A stretch of DNA of 6,274 nucleotides from Flavobacteriales bacterium (GTDB lineage: Bacteria; Bacteroidota; Bacteroidia; Flavobacteriales; Flavobacteriaceae): positions 1 through 6,274 of the forward strand of contig JAMONI010000324.1 of the NCBI GenBank assembly GCA_027065935.1. Direction: 5' to 3'. Within the stretch, counting starts at the first letter, position 1, and each line of letters begins with the position of its first letter. Both the position numbers and the translations under genes were made by a program. The notes under the pieces are model-generated. The model did no database searches. It saw nothing but the letters and a program-made list of their open reading frames with translations, and had not been told where the DNA came from. Below are positions 1-5,944 of this stretch, one piece after another.

Positions 1-16
1 TTACTTTCATCACGTG

Positions 17-24
17 CAAATGTA
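17..24 (-). promoter_or_regulatory. Possible -7 promoter box ahead of a gene leaving the left edge
   Basis: Read on the minus strand this is TACATTTG, a full match to the Bacteroidota -7 consensus TAnnTTTG. It lies just after the stop of the HD-domain gene and about 6 bases before an ATG at 10-8 on the minus strand (ATG AAA GTA, then the window ends). A next gene may therefore begin here, either with its own promoter or as the next operon member. I see no TTG at the expected -33 spacing. With only three codons visible, the gene cannot be identified. Confidence 0.25.
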
Positions 25-30
25 TGAAAA

Positions 31-1245
31 TTAAAGATTTTTCGGATATATAATGTAATATTTGTTTACTTCTCCGGATAAGGCTTGCAAGTACGAATAG
101 TCGGTTACTTCGGAAAATTCTTTGCATGTGCCGTCCTTCATGCGGATAATAATGGGATTTTTCGTTCTGTCGTAGGCCGTATGGTTCATCTTTCCGGTCA
201 GTACCAAGTAATCCGCATCGGGCGGGCTTACTTTAAGGTAACGTTGGGTTTTGTCTTTTATTTTTTTGGTGAAATTTTTATCGACGGGTTCTTTGCCGAT
301 GTTTATTGCCATGGGTTTTCTTTCGATGATGCTGCGTGACAAAAAGGATAAAATCGGGTCGCGGTGCAGGGTCCATTTTTTCAGGTGAAAGAGGATATCG
401 GCGTCGGTGAGTTGGGCAAAGCGGTCGAGGGTTTGTCCGGTTAGTTCCAGGCGGTTGTGCTTGAAGAAAAATTGCAATCCTTCGTCGAGGAATATTTTTT
501 CGCCCGCTTGAAACAGAAATTTGGCTCTTTTAAGGGTTTGTTCCAGAATTTTTTCAAACATGAACGAGGTTTTATGAAAATACACTTGCCAATACATAAA
601 CCTTCTCGATACGATGAATTTTTCTACCGAATAAATCCCTTTTTCATCTACGGTCAACCGGTTTTCCGATACATTGAGCATTTCGATGATGCGTCCGGCA
701 TTGATGCGTCCTTCCACTACGCCCGTAAAAAAACTGTCGCGTTGTAAATAATCGAGCCGGTCGGTGTCCAACTGGCTGCTGATGAGTTCGTGCAAAAATT
801 TTTTGGGATATTCGTTTTTGAAAATGGCAAGAGCGGTTTGCAAACCGCCCCGGAGTTCTTCGTTGAGTTTTTGCATCATGGCGATGGAAATGTCTTCGTG
901 ATTGATGCCTTGCATAATGCCGTATTCCAAAGCGTGAGAAAAGGGGCCGTGCCCGATATCGTGCAACAGCACCGCCGCCATTACGGCTTTTTTTTCTTCG
1001 TCGTCGATGTCGGCGTTTTTACTTCGAAGCACTTCCACCGCCCGGCTGGCCAAATGCATGGCACCTACGGCGTGTTGCAACCGGGTATGGTGTGCGCCGG
1101 GGTAAACCAAGTATGACAACCCCATTTGTGAAATATGACGCAATCGTTGAAAAAACGGATGGTCGATTAATTGTAAAATTTCCGGATGGGCTATGGAAAT
1201 AAATCCGTGTACCGGGTCGTTAATTATTTTGTATTTAGCGTTCAA
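31..1245 (-). CDS. HD-domain phosphohydrolase (COG1078 / YdhJ-SAMHD1-like)
   Basis: A 404-residue cytosolic protein of the HD metal-dependent phosphohydrolase superfamily, in the branch that resembles SAMHD1-type dNTP triphosphohydrolases. The N-terminus (INDPVHGFISI, residues 8-18) and LIDHPFFQRLRHISQMG (26-42) are family signatures. The metal-site motifs are complete: H58 in HTRLQHAVG, the H95-D96 pair in LLHDIGHGPFSH, H116-E117, and the distal aspartate D160 in SSQLDTDRLDYLQRDS. Length is normal for the family and nothing appears broken. The C-terminal half, after about residue 200, is helical and not diagnostic. The start is TTG (1245-1243). It puts the conserved INDPVHGF where relatives have it, and no in-frame ATG lies upstream before a stop near 1297-1299. 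It is divergent from porX. The family is known for dNTP or phosphoester hydrolysis; the real substrate here is unknown. Confidence 0.92.
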   Translation of the reverse strand: MNAKYKIINDPVHGFISIAHPEILQLIDHPFFQRLRHISQMGLSYLVYPGAHHTRLQHAVGAMHLASRAVEVLRSKNADIDDEEKKAVMAAVLLHDIGHGPFSHALEYGIMQGINHEDISIAMMQKLNEELRGGLQTALAIFKNEYPKKFLHELISSQLDTDRLDYLQRDSFFTGVVEGRINAGRIIEMLNVSENRLTVDEKGIYSVEKFIVSRRFMYWQVYFHKTSFMFEKILEQTLKRAKFLFQAGEKIFLDEGLQFFFKHNRLELTGQTLDRFAQLTDADILFHLKKWTLHRDPILSFLSRSIIERKPMAINIGKEPVDKNFTKKIKDKTQRYLKVSPPDADYLVLTGKMNHTAYDRTKNPIIIRMKDGTCKEFSEVTDYSYLQALSGEVNKYYIIYPKNL

Positions 1246-1261
1246 ATGCGTAACTTTTTCA

Positions 1262-1269
1262 CAAAGGTA
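1262..1269 (-). promoter_or_regulatory. -7 promoter box of the HD-domain gene
   Basis: The minus strand reads TACCTTTG, a full match to the Bacteroidota sigma-A -7 consensus TAnnTTTG. It lies 16 bases upstream of the TTG start at 1245. That would put transcription start close to the start codon, leaving a very short 5' leader. No convincing TTG -33 element is visible at the usual distance, so the call rests on the -7 box and its position. Confidence 0.4.
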
Positions 1270-1281
1270 ATAAGAAATCGA

Positions 1282-1307
1282 TTGGGTTTTAAAAAGTTAT
1301 AAGTTTG
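1282..1307 (+). promoter_or_regulatory. Putative porX promoter (TTG / TAnnTTTG)
   Basis: TAAGTTTG at 1300-1307 matches the Bacteroidota -7 consensus TAnnTTTG exactly, and TTG at 1282-1284 could serve as the -33 element. The 15-base gap between them is a little shorter than typical. Transcription would begin about 1312-1316, giving an A/T-rich leader of 20-25 bases before the porX ATG at 1337, with no clear Shine-Dalgarno, as is usual in the phylum. Confidence 0.45.
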
Positions 1308-1336
1308 TGTGTAAAATCAATTAAAATTACAGATAT

Positions 1337-2881
1337 ATGAATGAAAAACATATGAAAATATTATGGGTGGACGATGAAATAGACCTGCTCAAACCGCATA
1401 TTATTTTCTTGGAAAACAAAGGCCACCGTGTGGTTACGTCGGCTTATGCGTCGGACGCTTTGGAAAAAATCGAGCGTGAAGATTTCGACGTTGTGTTGCT
1501 CGACGAGCAAATGCCCGGAATGCAAGGGTTGGTTGCATTGGAAGAAATCAAAAAAATCAAACCCCACTTGCCGGTGGTCATGATTACGAAAAGCGAAGAA
1601 GAAAACATTATGGAAGAAGCCATCGGAAAAGAAATTTCGGATTATCTGATCAAACCCATCAATCCGAATGAAATCATACTGAGTTTGAAGAAAATTTTTC
1701 AAAAAAAAGATTTGATATCCCGGCAAACCACATTGAATTATCAAAAGGAATTCGGACGAATTGCCATGGAAATTTCAATGGCCGACGATGCGGACGCTTG
1801 GGTCGATTTGTATAAAAAACTCAGCTATTGGTCGGTGAAAATGGATGAAATCCAAGACGAACAGATGTCGGAAATATTGGAAGGGCAACTCTCGGAAGCC
1901 AACCGGTCTTTTTTCCGGTTCATAAAGAACAACTACGAAACATGGATGCAACATCCCGAAGAAGCGCCCGTAATGAGTCATACGTTATTGGAACGTTATT
2001 TTTTGCCGTCGGCCAAGCAAAAATCCATGCTGATCGTAATAGACAACTTCCGGTACGATCATTGGCTTACCATTGCGCCTGCGGTGCGAGACATTTTTCT
2101 CAAGGTAGAAGAGCATTCGTATTACAGTATTCTGCCCACCGCCACGCAATACGCCCGCAACGCCCTCTTTGCCGGCTTGCCGCCCGCCGATATAAAACGC
2201 TACTACCCTTCGCTTTGGAAGGACGATAACGAGGAAGGGGGTAAAAATCTAAACGAACAACAATTGCTCGACGCTTGGTTCAAGCGTAAACGCTTGTCCA
2301 TCGATTATAAGTTTTACAAAATCCTCAATCCCGAATTTGCCGAGCGCACCGCCAAACACATCAAGTCGCTAAAGGCGCAGGATTTGATCGTGGTGGTGTA
2401 CAATTTCGTGGATATGATATCGCATGCCAAAACCGAAATGGATTTGATCAAAGAGTTGGCTTCCAATGACAAAGCCTATCGCGCACTCATCAGCACGTGG
2501 TTCGAAAATTCGTATTTGTCGGATATTATCAAAACCGGAAAAGAACAGGGACGAACCGTGTTTATCACCACCGATCACGGAAGTATCAACGTCAAACGCC
2601 CCGTTAAGGTAATCGGCGATAAAGAAACCAGCTTAAACCTGCGTTACAAGTTGGGGCGCAGTCTGACTTATGACGAAAAAGAGGTGTTGGCTTGTCGTAA
2701 TCCCGAAGCGTTCAAGTTGCCTTCGCCTTACATTAACGGCACTTATATCTTTGCCAAAGAGGACTTTTTCTTCGTGTATCCTAACAATTATAATCAATAC
2801 GTGCGCTATTTTGAAAATACCTATCAGCACGGAGGGATATCGCTTCAGGAAATGATTGTTCCGTTCATTAAAGCGGAATAA
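1337..2881 (+). CDS. porX: PorX-type response regulator (receiver + PglZ phosphodiesterase)
   Basis: A 514-residue cytoplasmic two-component response regulator. The receiver domain (about 6-122) has the acidic pair D12/D13, phosphoacceptor D56 in VVLLDEQMPG, T84 and K106 (YLIKP). A helical linker (about 125-215) leads to a PglZ domain of the alkaline phosphatase superfamily. Its metal-site residues are intact: D236 in IVIDNFRYDHW, the putative nucleophile T270 in LPTATQYARN, D359 and H363 in NFVDMISHAK, D413-H414 in TTDHGSI, and H498 in YQHGGIS. In Porphyromonas and Flavobacterium, PorX works with the sensor PorY and sigma factor SigP to control type IX secretion, and its PglZ domain cleaves oligonucleotides. 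The same role is inferred here. No histidine kinase is adjacent, as expected for PorX. The first ATG (1337) is used; the ATG at 1352, residue 6, is an equally plausible start. Confidence 0.95.
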   Translation: MNEKHMKILWVDDEIDLLKPHIIFLENKGHRVVTSAYASDALEKIEREDFDVVLLDEQMPGMQGLVALEEIKKIKPHLPVVMITKSEEENIMEEAIGKEISDYLIKPINPNEIILSLKKIFQKKDLISRQTTLNYQKEFGRIAMEISMADDADAWVDLYKKLSYWSVKMDEIQDEQMSEILEGQLSEANRSFFRFIKNNYETWMQHPEEAPVMSHTLLERYFLPSAKQKSMLIVIDNFRYDHWLTIAPAVRDIFLKVEEHSYYSILPTATQYARNALFAGLPPADIKRYYPSLWKDDNEEGGKNLNEQQLLDAWFKRKRLSIDYKFYKILNPEFAERTAKHIKSLKAQDLIVVVYNFVDMISHAKTEMDLIKELASNDKAYRALISTWFENSYLSDIIKTGKEQGRTVFITTDHGSINVKRPVKVIGDKETSLNLRYKLGRSLTYDEKEVLACRNPEAFKLPSPYINGTYIFAKEDFFFVYPNNYNQYVRYFENTYQHGGISLQEMIVPFIKAE

Positions 2882-2891
2882 AATTTTTTAA

Positions 2892-2938
2892 AAGAAAAAA
2901 CGGGTGTAAAAAATTTGGCGGTTATGATTTTTTTTCTT
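2892..2938 (+). terminator. Weak A/T inverted repeat after porX
   Basis: AAGAAAAAA (2892-2900) is the exact reverse complement of TTTTTTCTT (2930-2938), separated by 29 bases. The first arm starts 11 bases after the porX stop, and the second lies in a run of eight T. It could form a weak transcription end, but the stem is almost entirely A-T and the loop is long. It may simply be A/T-rich spacer. The 92 bases between porX and the next ATG hold no other clear signal. Confidence 0.2.
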
Positions 2939-2973
2939 AAAATTGCTATTACAATTTGAAAAATTCAAAGCTT

Positions 2974-3339
2974 ATGAAAAAATACATTTTTTTGTTAACG
3001 CTTATGTTTGGGGTTGCCCTTCAAGCACAGCAGGCGGCTAAGTCGTTTAATGCCGAAAAATACGCTAAAAACCTTACGGAAAAAATCCTCGCCGTTGTGG
3101 ACATGCAAAACGAAGAACAACAAGCATTGGTGGAACGGGTAACTTTTTCGTATGCCAAAAGTATCGAAAAACACATTTTGTTGTACGAACAACAAGGACG
3201 CACGGAAGGAAAATCATTGGAAGAAATCATAGAGATGGTGAAAAACGATGCGAAATCGGCTACCAAATTCGAACGTCAATTGGGAGAAATTTTAGGCGCC
3301 GGTGCCTTGGAGAAGCTCAAAAAGAACAAAGTTCTTTAA
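2974..3339 (+). CDS. Small exported protein of unknown function
   Basis: A 121-residue protein I cannot assign to a named family. The N-terminus is a clear signal peptide: MKKYIFLLTLMFGVALQA followed by QQAAKS, with cleavage likely after LQA. There is no lipobox cysteine, so the mature form of about 103 residues should be a soluble periplasmic or secreted protein. It is highly charged and predicted to be nearly all helical, and VDMQNEEQQALVERV recalls the helical repeats of Spy/CpxP-like periplasmic proteins. That resemblance is weak and not an assignment. It has no cysteines and no type IX sorting domain. I chose ATG 2974 because MKK then directly precedes the hydrophobic core; an in-frame TTG at 2956 would add six residues (MKNSKL). 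It lies on the same strand as porX, 92 bases behind it, and ends before a terminator-like hairpin. Confidence 0.75.
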   Translation: MKKYIFLLTLMFGVALQAQQAAKSFNAEKYAKNLTEKILAVVDMQNEEQQALVERVTFSYAKSIEKHILLYEQQGRTEGKSLEEIIEMVKNDAKSATKFERQLGEILGAGALEKLKKNKVL

Positions 3340-3364
3340 AGTGAAATAAACATGAACGTTCTAC

Positions 3365-3397
3365 GTGCCGTCCGGTTATCCGGGCGGCATTTTATTT
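3365..3397 (+). terminator. Rho-independent terminator-like hairpin
   Basis: GCCGTCCGG (3367-3375) pairs with CCGGGCGGC (3380-3388) through a TTAT loop, with one internal G-T wobble. T3366-A3389 and a G-T pair extend the stem to about 11 bp. TTTTATTT follows at 3390-3397. This is a strong plus-strand intrinsic terminator shape 26 bases behind the small exported protein's stop. The minus strand has no T-run, so it acts in one direction only. It ends just 22 bases before the rlmB start. Confidence 0.75.
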
Positions 3398-3419
3398 CGA
3401 TGATGCAAAAATTCAAACC

Positions 3420-4151
3420 GTGAAAGTGGCCGGAATCCATAGCGTTCGGGAATTGCTTCACCGGGATAAGCCCGTGGAGAAAGTATTTGTAAAACAAAAT
3501 TCGGAGCACGAGGCGCTAAGAAATTTAATCGCACAATTCCGGTCTCGCAACGTTCCCGTAAAATATGTACCGCAACGGAAATTGGACAAGCTTTTCCGGG
3601 GCAATCACCAAGGTATTGTCGCTATTGTTCCGCCTGTGAGGTTTATGGCTTTGGAAGATTTGGTTCAACGGGCATTTCAATCCGTCGAAAAACCGGTATT
3701 CGTTCTCCTGGACGGCATTACCGACACCCGAAATTTGGGTGCGATTATCCGTTCGGCCGTAGCATTTGAAGCCGACGGCATAATCATTCCCGAACATCAT
3801 TCGGCGCCCGTAAACGAAGAAGTGGCCAAAACATCATCCGGAGGCATATTTCACATCCCGCTGACCAAGGTCAAACACCTTTCGGATGCCGTATTTTATT
3901 TGCAAAGTTCGGGAGTGGAAATCATTGCCGCCACCGAAAAAGCCGCTACCGGCTTGGACGGTTACAAATTCACCGCTCCGGTGGGGATTATTATGGGAGA
4001 CGAGCATAAGGGCGTATCGCACCAATTATTGAAAATATCCAATAAGCGGTTGAAAATCAACATTTCGGGAAAGATGGATTCGTTAAACGTTTCCGTGGCT
4101 GCGGGAATTTTCCTGTATGAAATTCACAAACAGCTCAAGCTCGAAAAGTAA
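3420..4151 (+). CDS. rlmB: 23S rRNA (guanosine-2'-O-)methyltransferase, RlmB/SpoU family
   Basis: A 243-residue SPOUT-class methyltransferase that uses S-adenosylmethionine to methylate a ribose 2'-OH; RlmB modifies G2251 in the 23S rRNA peptidyl-transferase P-loop. The N-terminal substrate-binding domain (about 1-75) shows GIHSVRELL and GNHQGIVAIV (61-70). The catalytic knot domain has all three SpoU motifs: DGITDTRNLGAIIRSA (98-113, with N105), IIMGDEHKGVS (190-200, with E195) and INISGKMDSLNVSVAAG (213-229, with S221 and N223). Length is usual for RlmB. The start appears to be GTG at 3420: the only nearby ATG (3403) is in another frame and stops after six codons. No Shine-Dalgarno is seen. 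The specific RlmB assignment, rather than another SpoU member such as TrmH or RlmH-like, rests on the N-terminal domain and overall similarity. The gene converges with the THUMP methyltransferase gene 8 bases away. Confidence 0.9.
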   Translation: MKVAGIHSVRELLHRDKPVEKVFVKQNSEHEALRNLIAQFRSRNVPVKYVPQRKLDKLFRGNHQGIVAIVPPVRFMALEDLVQRAFQSVEKPVFVLLDGITDTRNLGAIIRSAVAFEADGIIIPEHHSAPVNEEVAKTSSGGIFHIPLTKVKHLSDAVFYLQSSGVEIIAATEKAATGLDGYKFTAPVGIIMGDEHKGVSHQLLKISNKRLKINISGKMDSLNVSVAAGIFLYEIHKQLKLEK

Positions 4152-4159
4152 CAAGGAAA

Positions 4160-5299
4160 TTATATATCCGTTTCGTATCCGGCAAAGAACACCGGAATTT
4201 TACCGTTCGTCAGCTTGAAGGAAGCCATTGGTTTTTTGCCGAAAAACCTGTTGAGAGGTTCGGGCGTAAGTAACCAAACTTTGGAAAGGGGAAACTTTTC
4301 GTTCAGATGAGCGACGATTTTGTTGTAAAAAGTTTCTTTGTTTTTAACCGATAAGCGTTTATCGTAGGGCGGATTAAACAATAGCGTTACCGGACCGGGG
4401 ATTTTCCGGGTGTCGAAAAAATCTTTCGTTTCAAGTTCAACAAAGGCATCAACGCCGGCATTTTCGGCATTTTTCCGAGCGATTTTAATCATTTCGGGGT
4501 TATTGTCGTAACCGATGATTTTAATTAAATCCGAGGGTTCTTTGATTCGGTCGAGCAAGCTTTTTCGGATGGTACGGTATAGATCGGGGTCGAAATCGTG
4601 CCAGTGCATAAAGGCGAATTCTTCCCGGAAAATATTGGGCGGGATGTCGGCCGCTTGCAAGGCGCCTTCTATGGGGAGGGTCCCGGAGCCGGTCATGGGG
4701 TCGATCAGGTGCGTGTCACCGTTCCACCGGGCAAGCCGGATTAGTCCGGCGGCCATGACTTCGTTGAGCGGGGCGTAACCGGTTTGTTCCCTGTAGCCGC
4801 GCTTAAAGAGCGGACTTCCCGAAGCATCGAGCGATACGGCGATTTGGTCTTTGAAAAGATGCAGATTGACCACCACTTGCGGATGGGTTTTGTCCACATC
4901 GGGGCGGTTACCGAAGCGGTTGCGAAAGCGGTCGGCGATGGCGTCTTTAACTTTTTGGCTTATGAAATGAGTGTGGGGTATGGAGTTCAGTTCACCGGAA
5001 ACGTTGAAAAAAATACGTTTTCGGGAGTGAAAAAACTTTTCCCAAGGAATGTCGTATATTTTGTTATAGAGTGAAGCTACGGTTTTTATGTTGCGCAAAT
5101 GGGCAATAGGTTTGAGTATTCTTACGGCCGTGGACAATTTCAAGTTGGCTTTATACAAAAAACCCTTGTCACCGTAGAATTCCACGGCCCGGATTAAGGC
5201 TTTGGGCTTTTGTCCGCCCAGTTGGGCCACTTCCCTGTGCAGGACTTTTTCAAGTCCTTTAAAGGTTGTGGCAATCATTTTGAAATTTTCCGGGTTCAT
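4160..5299 (-). CDS. rlmL: THUMP-domain class I rRNA N2-guanine methyltransferase (RlmL/YpsC type)
   Basis: A 379-residue SAM-dependent RNA methyltransferase. It matches the stand-alone form of the N-terminal half of E. coli RlmKL, which makes m2G2445 in 23S rRNA. The N-terminal ferredoxin-like and THUMP region spans about 8-157 and includes IATTFKGLEKVLHREV. The conserved linker SLDASGSPLFKRGYR (156-170) follows, then the Rossmann methyltransferase domain. SAM motif I is DPMTGSGTLPIEGA (200-213), motif II is GYDNNPEM (263-270) and the catalytic motif IV is NPPY (309-312). The RlmK half found in gamma-proteobacteria is absent, as is usual in Bacteroidota and Firmicutes. The ATG at 5299 overlaps the TGA of the upstream SanA-like gene (ATGA), which suggests translational coupling. 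An internal ATG at residue 8 is an alternative start. The exact target base is inferred from family membership. Confidence 0.88.
   Translation of the reverse strand: MNPENFKMIATTFKGLEKVLHREVAQLGGQKPKALIRAVEFYGDKGFLYKANLKLSTAVRILKPIAHLRNIKTVASLYNKIYDIPWEKFFHSRKRIFFNVSGELNSIPHTHFISQKVKDAIADRFRNRFGNRPDVDKTHPQVVVNLHLFKDQIAVSLDASGSPLFKRGYREQTGYAPLNEVMAAGLIRLARWNGDTHLIDPMTGSGTLPIEGALQAADIPPNIFREEFAFMHWHDFDPDLYRTIRKSLLDRIKEPSDLIKIIGYDNNPEMIKIARKNAENAGVDAFVELETKDFFDTRKIPGPVTLLFNPPYDKRLSVKNKETFYNKIVAHLNEKFPLSKVWLLTPEPLNRFFGKKPMASFKLTNGKIPVFFAGYETDI
5296..5299 (-). promoter_or_regulatory. ATGA stop-start overlap coupling two genes
   Basis: The minus strand reads ATGA here. The first three bases start the THUMP methyltransferase, and TGA (5298-5296) ends the SanA-like gene. 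Such 4-bp overlaps usually allow ribosomes to re-initiate, so the two genes are almost certainly co-transcribed and translationally linked. This also supports the ATG at 5299 as the true start of the methyltransferase. Confidence 0.7.
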
Positions 5300-5937
5300 T
5301 CAATTATAATTTTTTCGCCCAGGAATTTGGGTTGCGTTCCCGTGAGCAAGTCCCAAGTGGCTTTGCCTCTTGCTCCAATTTCTCTCAAAGTTATTTTCCA
5401 TTTCGACAAACCTTTCACTTCCCGGGTACGCACTCCTTCGGCATACAATCCTTTGTGTTTTGCTATAAAGATAGCTCTTTTTACGTGAAAATCCTGTGAT
5501 ATGACCAATACACTGTCCAATCCGAAGATTTCTTTGGCCCGGATCATAGAGTCGTAGGTGCGGAATCCGGCATAATCCAGAACGATTTTGTCTTCCGTCA
5601 CGCCCGATTTCATTAAATCTTCTTTCATCCGCAGGGGTTCGTTATAATATTTGGTGGAATTGTCGCCGCTAATCAGGATGTATTGTATTTTTCCTTTTTT
5701 GAACAACTCCGCCGTGGTTTGGATGCGATATTTGTAATATAAATTTTCGCGGTTATCGCGAGTGTATTTGGAGGTTCCCAAAACCAATCCCACTTTGAAC
5801 GAGCCGAAATCATCACCGGGATTGTGGACGTAAGCTGATGCATAGGAATCGATATAAAAGTAATTCAATATCAGTAAAATCCCCGATAATACTAATAGTG
5901 TAAACAGAAAGCCGAAAAGTTTGCCTGCTTTTTTCAA
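5296..5937 (-). CDS. sanA: SanA/DUF218 (YdcF-like) membrane-anchored envelope protein
   Basis: A 213-residue protein of the DUF218/YdcF family, closest to SanA. E. coli SanA is an inner-membrane protein whose overexpression restores exclusion of vancomycin, and it is linked to envelope barrier function; its biochemical activity is unsettled. One N-terminal membrane helix (about 8-27, after MKKAGK) anchors a domain likely to face the periplasm. Family motifs are all present: VLGTSKY (52-58), ISGDN (89-93), YNEP (98-101), DYAGFRTYDSMIRAK (121-135) and ISQDFHVKRA (146-155). The start is a TTG at 5937, which places two lysines directly before the hydrophobic segment. The frame is open for only five codons above it, with no ATG. 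It begins 7 bases after the stop of the preceding minus-strand gene and overlaps the following one by 4 bases, so it sits mid-operon. Confidence 0.85.
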   Translation of the reverse strand: MKKAGKLFGFLFTLLVLSGILLILNYFYIDSYASAYVHNPGDDFGSFKVGLVLGTSKYTRDNRENLYYKYRIQTTAELFKKGKIQYILISGDNSTKYYNEPLRMKEDLMKSGVTEDKIVLDYAGFRTYDSMIRAKEIFGLDSVLVISQDFHVKRAIFIAKHKGLYAEGVRTREVKGLSKWKITLREIGARGKATWDLLTGTQPKFLGEKIIIE

Positions 5938-5944
5938 GGTGTTT

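Noticed and set aside
85..1116. Open frames on the plus strand at 85-339, 457-747 and 790-1116
   Set aside because: They lie fully opposite the HD-domain gene, whose complete catalytic motifs show it is the coding strand. Their translations are F/V/H-rich shadows with no family motifs.
31..1245. HD phosphohydrolase as an anti-phage nucleotide-depletion protein
   Set aside because: Its family (COG1078) is widespread and housekeeping-like, and there is no accessory-island context or partner effector gene.
1337..2881. PglZ domain as a sign of a BREX phage-defence locus
   Set aside because: The PglZ domain here is fused to a receiver domain in the standard PorX layout, and no BREX partner (methyltransferase, BrxC ATPase, BrxL) is nearby.
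2950..2958. TACAATTTG as a promoter box for the small exported protein
   Set aside because: The spacing between TA and TTTG is three bases rather than two, and no TTG lies at the right distance. It is also very close to the ATG at 2974.
2956..3339. TTG at 2956 as the start of the small exported protein
   Set aside because: It adds MKNSKL before a second MKK. The ATG at 2974 gives a textbook signal peptide, so the shorter form is preferred.
2974..3339. Small gene as part of a toxin-antitoxin pair
   Set aside because: It has a signal peptide and no overlapping or adjacent small partner gene.
4515..5488. Plus-strand open frames at 4515-4778, 4784-5074 and 5210-5488
   Set aside because: They are antisense to the motif-complete THUMP methyltransferase and SanA-like genes, and their translations show no coherent domain.
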